Assembly: GCA_016865865.1 (NCBI GenBank)
Contig: VGOC01000019.1
Span: 1-46,994 of the forward strand
Length of the DNA stretch: 46,994 nt
Source: Chloroflexota bacterium
GTDB taxonomy: Bacteria; Chloroflexota; Anaerolineae; Anaerolineales; UBA11858
Direction of reading: 5' to 3'
Position numbers and translations under genes: made by a program. Positions 1-7,540 of the stretch are shown one piece after another. The notes under the pieces are model-generated. The model was given only the letters and a program-made list of their open reading frames with translations, was not told the DNA's origin and did no database searches. How positions within the stretch are numbered: position 1 is the first letter of the stretch; each line of letters starts with the position of its first letter.

Positions 1-2672
1 ACATCTCGACTAAAAAACTTGAAATCCGGAACAGCGTGAGTATCAGGCACGTAATGAGATTGGCCGGTCTCGACCACCATTCCGCTGACTCCCTCGCCTA
101 CCTTCAATCGGAAATCTTTGATCCACCGGTTATCTACCCCTGCCGAATCGCCCAATGTCAGAGTCCCCGTATCGGGATCGAGGAGCGCAACGGACACAGC
201 TCGCACGGCTAACACCTCTTTCAGGGAATGTACGGCGATATGGAGGACTTCTTCCGCATCCAGGCTAGAGGCGGTCTTCCGCGCCAGATCATACAACGCC
301 GACAATTCATTGAGATTCTTTTCCAGATCGGTGGCATATTGGGCGTTGACCAGCGCAATCGCAACTTGGGTAGCTAAGGTCTCCAATAAACGGCGATGAC
401 GGTCGTCGTAGACCTCAGGCTCGAACGACTGCACGGAAATCATCCCCAGTATGCGGTCATGCGCAACCAGTGGTACTCCCAGCCAGGAACGAGCAACCCG
501 AGAGCCATGTCTTGGCTGAACTGGCAGAAGATCCCTTTCCATGTCCCTGACCAACAGGTAACGCCGATTCTGTATTACCCAGCTCGATAGTCCCCCCTCA
601 TTCAATGGGAAACATTTCGACATCCACACGGATAGTTTTTGGTGCTCCTCCATCGCCAGGGCAACACATAGCTCTTCCGTATCAGAATCATAAAGCACAA
701 CTGCAAACGAGTCGGGAGCGAACAATCTCACGATCTGTTGATATATACGATCCAAGAGAATGTCAACTTCCAACACACTGCTGGTATCCAGCGCTGCATC
801 GAACAGGCCGGATAGTTCCTGCATCTGACGCTGGGAGTCTGCAAAAAGACGAGCGTTTTGAATGGCGACTCCGGCTTGCCGTCCGACAGCTTCAGCTAAT
901 TCTCGATCACGATCGCTAGACTTCCATTCGGGGGCGAAATTGAACAACCCCAGGGCGCCGATGATATCCCCGCTGCTGCTGACCGGAACTCCTAACACGT
1001 TTTTCAGACCAGCATCCACCCATTCTTTGATTGCGCTGTGATAATGGGGATAGTCTCCTGTGATAACTGACCTTCCCGTTTCGATGATTTCCCTGGCAAG
1101 CCCTAAGCTTTCAGGGGCAGGCTTCTCGCTCAAGCTCTCCGGCATATTGTAGAGGTAGGGATAGGTGATCGCCTTACTCACAGGGTCTACGAGCGCGATG
1201 GCCCCTGCGCTGGCATTCAGCAGCTCGACAGATAGACGGACGATTTCCCTGAGCACGGTCGGCAAATGGAGGGCGCCGCTGATCGTGCGTGTAATCTCGG
1301 TCAGCCGTTTTTCACGCTGTAGCATCTCATTCGTCTCGACCAGCAGTCTGGCGTTCTCCAGAGACACCGCCGCCTGGTTTGCGAACAAGGTCAGCAGCTT
1401 AAGATCATCGGGGGTAAATTGGCGCACATCCGCATTATCCAGGACGTGGAGCACGCCCGTCACCTGCCCATGCCAGGTCAACGGCGCGCTGATCACAGCT
1501 GTGAAAGGCTCATCATCATCGAAAATGGCTGCCCTCCCAGACCAGCTCCGATAATCATTGATGATCAACGGCTCACCGGTCTGAGCGACTACCCCGGCGG
1601 AACCCTCGCCATATTCGAGCACCACGCCGGTGTAGTCGGCAGGTGTATGGTAACTGACCACGCAGCGTACTTCGTTTCGCGCTGCGTCACACAGATACAT
1701 TCCGCCAACAGGCGCAGCAAGCAGCCGGGTGGCGCTTTCGACGATCTTCTCGAGCAAAGAGGTCAGATCTCTGGAGGTTGTGATCTCCAGGGAGATCGCA
1801 TGGATAGCCGCCAATTCATCTACCCTGCGGAGCAACGTTTCTTCCGAACGAGCCAGAGAGTTCTCGAGCTGGCCATACGAACCAAATAACATATCGAATG
1901 AACGCCGCCGTGAAATGATCTCGAAATCCGGTAGATTCGACGCAGCGCGAGACAGGTATATCGCAGTCATAGGCCAGAGCAGAATCCCCGAGATCGTCTT
2001 CCCTATCAGTTGCCCCGGTAAGATTTCTGCCAATCCGGGCGTGCCAGCATAGGTCAATGAACTAAAAATCAGCGCATCCGTCCACAATGTACCCAATAAC
2101 GCCGCAATGGTCGCCAGCCAGATGGGGGCGCGACTATGTGGGGGCGAATTCCACAATCTCAGTCGGTCGCTGAACCCAAAGCGATTGATGACGGTTTGAT
2201 ACAGGATGGCCAGGATATACATATCCGCTATGAAGGCAATGATGGACGCGGCTATTCTTCGAGCTGATAATCGTAAAATAAGCGTATCGGCTGCCAGGCC
2301 AACAAAGCTGCCGCCTCCTGGTAGATCAAGATGATGATATAGGCTGTAAAGCGCAAACAAGACAAGCAGGATGACCGCCACGATTCCCCAGATCGCGATA
2401 CGGGCTGACGCAGTGCCCTCGGTGGCGTAGATGAGCAAGACACCTAATAAGATCGCTGGAACGATTACATGGGAACTCATGGTCAGGTTGACATTCGGTA
2501 AGAATTGAATAAATACCCCCAGAGGAGCAAACAACTGCACAACTGCTGATAAGCTACCCAAAAAGATCAGCAACAGCGTCAGTCCATAGCGTGATCGCAG
2601 GTGATGTAATCCCAAGACTACACCGCCAAGCACAAACAATTCGACACTGAGCAATAACAGATTGAGCAACAT
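1..2672 (-). CDS. Multi-GAF membrane sensor protein, 5' part (runs off left edge)
   Basis: About 890 residues are visible and the frame is open to the window edge. I start it at the ATG at 2672, which opens directly into a hydrophobic segment (MLLNLLLLSVELFVLGG). Residues 1-215 hold six or more membrane helices that resemble a VUT-like transporter fold used as a sensor module (inference). After a short coiled linker come four GAF domains at roughly 275-440, 450-605, 620-770 and 785-890. Repeated GAF hallmarks are visible, such as SWLGVPLVAHDRILGMISVQ and VGEGVSGMVVETGQ. The missing C-terminus probably holds a histidine kinase, diguanylate cyclase or phosphatase output domain, which cannot be decided here. 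It resembles the kinase at 13863-17198 in general plan. It presumably integrates small-ligand or redox signals at the membrane. Confidence 0.85.
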   Translation of the reverse strand, partial: MLLNLLLLSVELFVLGGVVLGLHHLRSRYGLTLLLIFLGSLSAVVQLFAPLGVFIQFLPNVNLTMSSHVIVPAILLGVLLIYATEGTASARIAIWGIVAVILLVLFALYSLYHHLDLPGGGSFVGLAADTLILRLSARRIAASIIAFIADMYILAILYQTVINRFGFSDRLRLWNSPPHSRAPIWLATIAALLGTLWTDALIFSSLTYAGTPGLAEILPGQLIGKTISGILLWPMTAIYLSRAASNLPDFEIISRRRSFDMLFGSYGQLENSLARSEETLLRRVDELAAIHAISLEITTSRDLTSLLEKIVESATRLLAAPVGGMYLCDAARNEVRCVVSYHTPADYTGVVLEYGEGSAGVVAQTGEPLIINDYRSWSGRAAIFDDDEPFTAVISAPLTWHGQVTGVLHVLDNADVRQFTPDDLKLLTLFANQAAVSLENARLLVETNEMLQREKRLTEITRTISGALHLPTVLREIVRLSVELLNASAGAIALVDPVSKAITYPYLYNMPESLSEKPAPESLGLAREIIETGRSVITGDYPHYHSAIKEWVDAGLKNVLGVPVSSSGDIIGALGLFNFAPEWKSSDRDRELAEAVGRQAGVAIQNARLFADSQRQMQELSGLFDAALDTSSVLEVDILLDRIYQQIVRLFAPDSFAVVLYDSDTEELCVALAMEEHQKLSVWMSKCFPLNEGGLSSWVIQNRRYLLVRDMERDLLPVQPRHGSRVARSWLGVPLVAHDRILGMISVQSFEPEVYDDRHRRLLETLATQVAIALVNAQYATDLEKNLNELSALYDLARKTASSLDAEEVLHIAVHSLKEVLAVRAVSVALLDPDTGTLTLGDSAGVDNRWIKDFRLKVGEGVSGMVVETGQSHYVPDTHAVPDFKFFSRD

Positions 2673-2830
2673 ATTTCGACTTATCAACCAGGCCGTGCAA
2701 GAGAGAAAAGGACGATGTGTGAATATTGTGAGGAATCCCTTGCGCGCTATTCTACCTTAATTCTCTTCGTAGCGGGAGCAATCCGCTAATTTCGCAACCC
2801 GGCTTATCAGATTTGGCTCTACTCATTTTT

Positions 2831-2860
2831 TCGCTCTGCGCATTCTGCGTCTCTGCGGTG
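2831..2860. repeat. Short CTCTGCG-type intergenic repeat
   Basis: In the 365-bp gap between the sensor gene and the CoA-transferase there is a run of CTCTGCG / TTCTGCG / CTCTGCGGTG units. The same unit occurs in the right arm of the inverted repeat at 10578-10650. It looks like dispersed intergenic repeat DNA. Besides this and the mobile element at 2883-3012, nothing gene-like is seen in the gap. Confidence 0.4.
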
Positions 2861-2882
2861 TTGCAGTTTTTTCAGTTCACTC

Positions 2883-3012
2883 GTTACTGCTCAGGCTATC
2901 GATTGGAAATCGAGGCTGCGTTGCGAAACCGACCTTTGTCGGTTGAAAATCCAATCCGCGAAGGTGGATTTCGCACGCCAGCCTCGAATTTATTCGATGG
3001 CTGAACAGTTAC
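2883..3012. mobile_element. 130-bp MITE (long variant) with 8-bp target duplication
   Basis: It has imperfect terminal inverted repeats: the left end begins GTTACTGCTCAGGCTATCGA and the right end, reversed, begins GTAACTGTTCAGCCATCGAA. It is flanked by perfect 8-bp direct repeats GTTCACTC at 2875-2882 and 3013-3020. The ends match those of the four 112-bp elements in this window, but the interior differs: it holds its own small hairpins (ACCGAC-CTTT-GTCGGT, 2928-2943) and no long stem. It has no coding capacity. The GTAA-type ends and 8-bp duplication fit mobilisation by an IS66-family transposase supplied in trans (inference). Confidence 0.85.
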
Positions 3013-3030
3013 GTTCACTCAAGATATAAT
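3002..3030 (+). promoter_or_regulatory. Promoter for CoA-transferase operon, apparently leaderless, -35 inside the MITE end
   Basis: A perfect TATAAT at 3025-3030 lies 7 nt before the ATG at 3038, so transcription would start at or next to the start codon. There is no Shine-Dalgarno sequence. With a 17-nt spacer the -35 hexamer is TGAACA (3002-3007, 4/6 to consensus). It lies within the right terminus of the mobile element at 2883-3012, so the element may have supplied half of the promoter (inference). Confidence 0.55.
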
Positions 3031-3037
3031 TACTGGT

Positions 3038-3958
3038 ATGAAAATCTCCTCCATGCGCCAGGCCATCGCCGAATATGTCCACGACGGCGACAGCATTGCC
3101 ATCGAAGGCTTCACAGCCTTCATCTGTTTTTCCGCTGCCCACGAGATCATCCGCCAACGCCGCAGAAACCTGACGCTGTGCCGCATGACCCCGGACTTGA
3201 TCTACGACCAGATGGTCGCCGCCGGCTGCGCCAGCAAATTAGTTTTCAGCTACCTGGGGAATCCAGGAGTCGGCTCGTTGCACTGTATCCGCCGCGCTGT
3301 CGAAAAGAACGTCCCCAACCCACTAGAGCTGGAAGAATATTCCCATTTCGGCATGGTAAGCCGCTATCTGGCTGGGGCCGCGCGCCTGCCCTTCTTCCCC
3401 CTGCGCAGCTATTACAGCGCCGACCTGGCCCAAGCCAACCCCAGGATCCGCTTCATCCAGAATCCCTACGGCGACGAGCAACTTGCCGCCGTGCCAGCCC
3501 TGAACCCGGATGTGGCCATCCTCCACGCCCAACGCTGCGACCAGGAAGGCAATACCCAACTCTGGGGGTTGATCGGCATGCAAAAGGAAGTCGCCTTCGC
3601 CGCCCGGCATGTCATCGTTGTGGTCGAGGAGATCGTCGCCGAAGAGGTCATCCGCAGCGACCCCAACCGCACGCTGATTCCTCACATGATCGTGGATGCC
3701 GTCGTGCACCAGCCGCGCGGCGCGCATCCCTCCTACGTGCAGGGCTACTACGACCGAGATAATCAGTTCTATGTGGAATGGGATCGCATCTCGCGCGATC
3801 GGTCGGCGGTCGAGAATTGGCTGGACGAATGGGTGTACAGCCTGGACGACGGGCGGGCGTATCTGGACAGGCTCGAGGCGGGCGAGGCGGACATCTGGGA
3901 GCGTCTTGCTCCCGGGGAGGCTTACTCGCAGCCGGTGAACTACGGCATCTATGGGTGA
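3038..3958 (+). CDS. CoA-transferase family protein, subunit A (GctA/IpdA-like)
   Basis: 306 residues. The family (family I CoA-transferases: glutaconate, 3-oxoacid and related enzymes) moves CoA between acyl groups using a separate B subunit that carries the catalytic Glu. Visible hallmarks are an N-terminal VHDGDSIAIEGF glycine loop, the central YSHFGMVSRYLAGAARLPF region and NPDVAILHAQRCDQEGNTQ, a signature of A subunits. The B subunit follows 57 bp downstream, then thiolase and aminotransferase, suggesting degradation of a short acyl or keto acid through acetoacetyl- or 3-ketoacyl-CoA. The actinobacterial relative IpdAB is a ring-opening hydrolase, so the exact reaction is open. The stop codon overlaps a palindromic repeat. 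Start chosen from the leaderless promoter. Confidence 0.85.
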   Translation: MKISSMRQAIAEYVHDGDSIAIEGFTAFICFSAAHEIIRQRRRNLTLCRMTPDLIYDQMVAAGCASKLVFSYLGNPGVGSLHCIRRAVEKNVPNPLELEEYSHFGMVSRYLAGAARLPFFPLRSYYSADLAQANPRIRFIQNPYGDEQLAAVPALNPDVAILHAQRCDQEGNTQLWGLIGMQKEVAFAARHVIVVVEEIVAEEVIRSDPNRTLIPHMIVDAVVHQPRGAHPSYVQGYYDRDNQFYVEWDRISRDRSAVENWLDEWVYSLDDGRAYLDRLEAGEADIWERLAPGEAYSQPVNYGIYG

Positions 3959-4001
3959 CCGCGGACGACGGACCGCGGTCTGTCGTCCACCGTCCGCGGT
4001 C
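3957..4001. repeat. 45-bp palindromic repeat (GACCGCGG family)
   Basis: The outer arms GACCGCGGACG and CGTCCGCGGTC are perfectly complementary, with an inner GGAC/GTCC pair. It starts inside the stop codon of the upstream gene and ends just before the Shine-Dalgarno of the next, so it would form a hairpin in the intercistronic mRNA. The 17-bp core GACCGCGGTCTGTCGTC recurs with one difference inside mutL at 32145-32161. Confidence 0.75.
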
Positions 4002-4015
4002 TTTTGGAGAATATT

Positions 4016-4801
4016 ATGCAAACCTACACCCCCTCCGAAATCATGATCACCTCCTCAGCCAGGGCCATGGCCGGCGAGCGGGTCGTCTTCGTCGGCGTCG
4101 GCTTGCCCAACATCGCCTGCAATCTGGCCCGCCGCACCGTCGCCCCCGACCTGGAGCTGATCTACGAATCGGGCGTCTTCGGGGCGCGGCCGGCGCGCCT
4201 GCCGCTCTCCATCGGCGACGCCGCCCTGTTCAGCGGCGCGATCTCAGCCTGTTCGATGGCCGACCTCTTCATGAACTACCTGCAGGGCGGACTCATCGAG
4301 GTTGCCTTCCTGGGCGCTGCGCAGATAGACCGCTTCGGCAACCTCAACAGCACCGTCATCGGAGATTACCGTCAGCCCAAAATCCGCCTGCCTGGCAGCG
4401 GCGGGGCCTGCGAGATCGCCATCCACGCCCGCAAGATTCTTATCATCATGCCGCTGAGCAAGCGCGCCTTCGTCGAAGAGCTGGATTTCGTCACAAGCCC
4501 CGGTCATCTGGATGGTCAGCCCGGCGCACGCCAGAAAGCGGGCATGCCGGGGAGCGGCCCCCAACGAGTCATCACGGACAAGGCCATCTTCGACTTCGGC
4601 GGCGAGATACCCGAAATGCGGTTGATCTCCGTACACCCCGGCGTCGCCGTCGAGGAGGTCCAGGCCGAAGTCAGTTGGCCGCTCAACATCGCCCCTCAAC
4701 TGGCCGAGACCGCCCCCCCCTCCGCCGAGGAACTGCGCATCATCCGCCAGCACCTTGACCCGGCCAGAATCTATCGCCTGGACGCGGACAAACGCGGATG
4801 A
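4016..4801 (+). CDS. CoA-transferase family protein, subunit B (GctB/IpdB-like)
   Basis: 261 residues. The ATG at 4016 is chosen over the in-frame TTG at 4004 because GGAG lies 7 nt before it. The motif LELIYESGVFG near residue 50 carries the Glu expected to form the gamma-glutamyl-CoA thioester in glutaconate-type transferases. IpdB-type hydrolases lack it, so a true transferase is favoured (inference). Also visible are the GVGLPNIACNLARR CoA-loop and EVAFLGAAQIDRFGNLNST. The last residues (LDADKRG) are encoded by the first arm of an intergenic palindromic repeat (4780-4809), so the native C-terminus may have been replaced or extended by repeat DNA. Confidence 0.85.
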   Translation: MQTYTPSEIMITSSARAMAGERVVFVGVGLPNIACNLARRTVAPDLELIYESGVFGARPARLPLSIGDAALFSGAISACSMADLFMNYLQGGLIEVAFLGAAQIDRFGNLNSTVIGDYRQPKIRLPGSGGACEIAIHARKILIIMPLSKRAFVEELDFVTSPGHLDGQPGARQKAGMPGSGPQRVITDKAIFDFGGEIPEMRLISVHPGVAVEEVQAEVSWPLNIAPQLAETAPPSAEELRIIRQHLDPARIYRLDADKRG

Positions 4802-4969
4802 ACGCTGATAAATAGTAACTGCTCAGCCATCGAACGGATTAGCCCGAAAAAAGGGTGTGCGAAGGGGGCGCAGCCCCCTTCGCACACCCTTTTTTCGGGA
4901 ACTTCCCCGTTTGGCTGAGTAGTTACGATAAATATAAGAATCCGCGTAAATCAGCGTTCATCCGCGTCC
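4780..4969. repeat. Palindromic repeat split by a MITE
   Basis: An 18-bp arm ACGCGGATGAACGCTGAT at 4792-4809 has its perfect reverse complement at 4950-4967, and the match extends imperfectly outward to GGACGCGG / CCGCGTCC. The 112-bp MITE at 4815-4926 sits in what was a short loop. The left arm overlaps the end of the CoA-transferase B gene. CGCGGATGAACGCTGAT-type palindromes are a common class of intergenic repeat in environmental bacteria (general knowledge). Confidence 0.8.
4815..4926. mobile_element. 112-bp hairpin MITE, copy B, 8-bp target duplication
   Basis: Perfect flanking 8-bp repeats GATAAATA (4807-4814 and 4927-4934). The ends are GTAACTGCTCAGCCATCGAACGG and, reversed, GTAACTACTCAGCCAAACGG. 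The core 4843-4899 is a perfect 27-bp stem (starting CCCGAAAAAAGGGTGTGCG) with 3-nt loop GCA. It is nearly identical to copy E at 45522-45633 in reverse orientation, with a single difference near one end, implying recent movement. It lies between CoA-transferase B and thiolase, where its stem could attenuate readthrough of the operon. Confidence 0.93.
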
Positions 4970-4988
4970 AAACTTTATAGGAGTGTAG

Positions 4989-6179
4989 ATGAACGAAGTT
5001 GCTATCCTATCCGCAGCACGCACGCCCATCGGTAATTTCGGCGGGGCGTTGATGGATGTCTCCGCCGCGCAACTGGGCGAGGTCGCCGCCCGCGCAGCGA
5101 TCCAACGAGCCGGGATCACGCCCGACCGGGTTGACGAGACCATCTTCGGCTGCGCGCGGCAGGCCGGCGTCGGCCCCAACATCGCCCGGCAGATCGCCTG
5201 GCGCAGCGGCATCCCAGTAGAGAAGATCGCCTATACGGTCAACAAGGCCTGCGGCTCGGGGCTGAAAGCGATCACCCTGGGCGCGCAGTCGCTCATGCTC
5301 AGCGAGAATCGAATCGTGCTGGTCGGGGGCGTCGAGCAGATGTCGCAGATCCCCTACCTGCTGACCAAAGCCCGTTGGGGCTACCGCCTGGGAGATGACG
5401 TGCTGATCGATTCGAATTACCGTGACGGTTACAACTGTCCGCTGGCCGAGATGGTCATGGGCGAGACCGTTGACCGGCTGGCCGAGGAATACGGCGTCGG
5501 CCGCGCCGAACAAGATGCCTTCGCCGCCGAAAGCCACCGAAAAGCCTGGGCGGCCTGGGAGAGCGGCGCATTCGATGCCGAAGTCGCGTCGGTAGAGACA
5601 AAGGGGGCTAAAGGCGAACCCGTCATCGTCGCCAGGGACGAACGCCCGCGCCCCGACTCGACTCCCGAAAAATTAGCCAGATTGAATCCCGTCTTCCGCA
5701 CAGCCGAGGAGGGCGGCACGATCACCGCCGCCAACGCCAGCGGCATCACCGACAGCGCAGCCGCCTTGATATTGATGCGCGCCGACATCGCCCGCGCCGA
5801 AGGCCTGCGTCCGTTAGCTGTGATCAGGGGCTTCGCCAGCGCCGGCGTAGCCCCCGAACGCATGGGCCTCGGCCCCGTGCCAGCCACACACAAACTGCTG
5901 GAAACGACCGGCCTGGGATTGGACAATTTCGACCTGATCGAGATCAACGAGGCCTTCGCCGCCCAGGTGCTGATCGTCGAGAGAGAGCTTCCCTGGGATA
6001 CAGCGCGCCGCAACGTCAACGGCGGCGCGGTAGCCCTGGGGCATCCCACCGGCTGCACCGGTGCCAGGATCGTGGTCACGCTGTTGTATGCCATGCGCAA
6101 CCGGGACGCCGAACTCGGCCTGGCTACGCTGTGCATCAGCGGCGGCCTGGGCATGAGCCTGACGCTGAGCAGAGCATGA
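4989..6179 (+). CDS. Acetyl-CoA C-acyltransferase (thiolase)
   Basis: 396 residues, the normal length for a biosynthetic or degradative type II thiolase. It catalyses reversible condensation or cleavage of acyl-CoAs at a 3-ketoacyl-CoA. The acyl-accepting Cys is in NKACGSGLKA (about residue 88), the catalytic His in GGAVALGHPTGCTGAR and the second Cys in CISGGLG near the C-terminus. The ATG at 4989 follows an AGGAG-like site. It is downstream of the CoA-transferase pair and overlaps the aminotransferase start by ATGA, so the four genes look like one catabolic unit. Whether the substrate is acetoacetyl-CoA or a longer ketoacyl-CoA cannot be told. Confidence 0.93.
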   Translation: MNEVAILSAARTPIGNFGGALMDVSAAQLGEVAARAAIQRAGITPDRVDETIFGCARQAGVGPNIARQIAWRSGIPVEKIAYTVNKACGSGLKAITLGAQSLMLSENRIVLVGGVEQMSQIPYLLTKARWGYRLGDDVLIDSNYRDGYNCPLAEMVMGETVDRLAEEYGVGRAEQDAFAAESHRKAWAAWESGAFDAEVASVETKGAKGEPVIVARDERPRPDSTPEKLARLNPVFRTAEEGGTITAANASGITDSAAALILMRADIARAEGLRPLAVIRGFASAGVAPERMGLGPVPATHKLLETTGLGLDNFDLIEINEAFAAQVLIVERELPWDTARRNVNGGAVALGHPTGCTGARIVVTLLYAMRNRDAELGLATLCISGGLGMSLTLSRA

Positions 6180-7540
6180 ACCACCGGCACCCTTATGGGA
6201 ACGTTTTCTACCGCCGCATGGCGCACGACCACCCGCTGATTGTCCACGGCGAAGGCGTCTATCTCTACGATCAGGAGGGGAAACGCTACCTGGATGGCTG
6301 CGGCGGGGCCCTGGTCGCCAACATCGGTCACGGCGTGCAGAGCGTCGTGCATGCCATCGCAGAGCAGGCCGCGCGAGCCGCCTATCTCCACGCCAGCCTG
6401 TTCACCAGCGAAGTCCTGGAGCGTTACTGCGCGGAACTTGCCAGAATCTGCCCTCTCTCTGACGCCAGGTTCTATCCCCTGACCAGCGGCGCAGAGGCCA
6501 TCGAGGCAGCCATCAAACTGGCGCGGCAGGCGCAGGTCGAGCGCGGCCAATCGAAGCGCTATCTGACTATCGCCCGTTGGGGCTCCTATCATGGCGCGAC
6601 GTTGGGCGCGCTGGCCGTCACCGGCAAGGGCAGGATGCGCGAGCTGTTCCGACCGATGATCGTGGACATGCCGCATATCCCTCCGCCCTACTGCTACCGC
6701 TGCCCCTTCGGACTTGCGCCGATGGCGTGCAGCCTGCAATGCGCCACCGTGCTGGAGGAGGAGATCATCAAACAAGGCCCCGAAAATGTGGCCGCCTTCC
6801 TGGCTGAACCCGTGGGGGGCGCAACCCTGGGAGGCATCGTACCGCCTCCGGGGTACTGGCCGATCATCCGAGATATCTGCGACCGTTATGGCGTGCTCCT
6901 GATCGCAGACGAAGTCATGACTGGCATGGGGCGCACCGGCGCCTGGTTCGGCATCCAGCATTGGGATGTGCAGCCCGATATACTCGCCATCGGCAAAGGC
7001 GCAGCCGGGGGCTATTTCCCCCTGGGCATCCTGGCTGTGCGCGGCGAGCTGATTGATTCGATCGCCAGGGGCAAGGGAGAATTCAATCATGGGGGCACCT
7101 TCTCCCATCATGCCGTGGGCGCGGCCGCCGGGCTGGCGACGCTGAACTACCTTCGAGAGAATCAACTGGTCGAGGGGGTATCTCACAAGGGGCGCATATT
7201 AGAAAAGCTCATCAAAGAGAAGCTGGCCAACCTGGACGTGGTCGGAGATGTACGCGGGATGGGGTTGATGTGGGGAGTCGAGCTGGTGCAAGACAGAGTA
7301 ACCAAAACCCCCTTCGACGCTGAACTGCGCCTGTCGCAACAGATCGCTGACGAGGCGTTCCAAAAGGGCTTGCTCGTCTATCCCGGCAGCGGCAGCGTAG
7401 ATGGGCTGCGCGGCGACCACTTCATGCTCGGCCCGCCTTTTACGATCACTGATGATCAGATGGAAGAGATGATAGAGATCATCCGCCAGGCGCTGAAGCT
7501 TCGAGCGCGCCGACATCCTGGAGAAACCAGGATTGTATAG
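6176..7540 (+). CDS. Class III PLP-dependent aminotransferase
   Basis: 454 residues. The start overlaps the thiolase stop (ATGA), indicating translational coupling. Hallmarks of the family are LTSGAEAIEAAIKLAR, ADEVMTGMGRTG (PLP-binding Asp) and the Schiff-base Lys in LAIGKGAAGGYFPLG (about residue 274). Members transaminate omega- or beta-amino groups. Association with CoA-transferase and thiolase recalls lysine or beta-amino-acid fermentation, where a class III enzyme acts as 3-aminobutyryl-CoA aminotransferase. That assignment is inference from context. A Cys cluster (CYRCPF..CSLQC) in the middle is unusual and could be structural or metal binding. Its 3' end overlaps the opposite-strand GH97 gene by 62 bp. 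Confidence 0.9.
   Translation: MNHRHPYGNVFYRRMAHDHPLIVHGEGVYLYDQEGKRYLDGCGGALVANIGHGVQSVVHAIAEQAARAAYLHASLFTSEVLERYCAELARICPLSDARFYPLTSGAEAIEAAIKLARQAQVERGQSKRYLTIARWGSYHGATLGALAVTGKGRMRELFRPMIVDMPHIPPPYCYRCPFGLAPMACSLQCATVLEEEIIKQGPENVAAFLAEPVGGATLGGIVPPPGYWPIIRDICDRYGVLLIADEVMTGMGRTGAWFGIQHWDVQPDILAIGKGAAGGYFPLGILAVRGELIDSIARGKGEFNHGGTFSHHAVGAAAGLATLNYLRENQLVEGVSHKGRILEKLIKEKLANLDVVGDVRGMGLMWGVELVQDRVTKTPFDAELRLSQQIADEAFQKGLLVYPGSGSVDGLRGDHFMLGPPFTITDDQMEEMIEIIRQALKLRARRHPGETRIV

Noticed and set aside
2813-3004. 63-codon frame in the gap before the CoA-transferase
   Set aside because: It runs through the CTCTGCG repeat and MITE A and has no ribosome site.
3778-4758. 326-codon plus-strand frame overlapping both CoA-transferase genes
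   Set aside because: Arg/Pro/Gly-rich out-of-frame translation; both overlapped frames have clear family motifs.
5429-7186. 585-codon open frame on the minus strand opposite thiolase and aminotransferase
   Set aside because: No recognisable motifs, and it spans two well-supported genes on the other strand.
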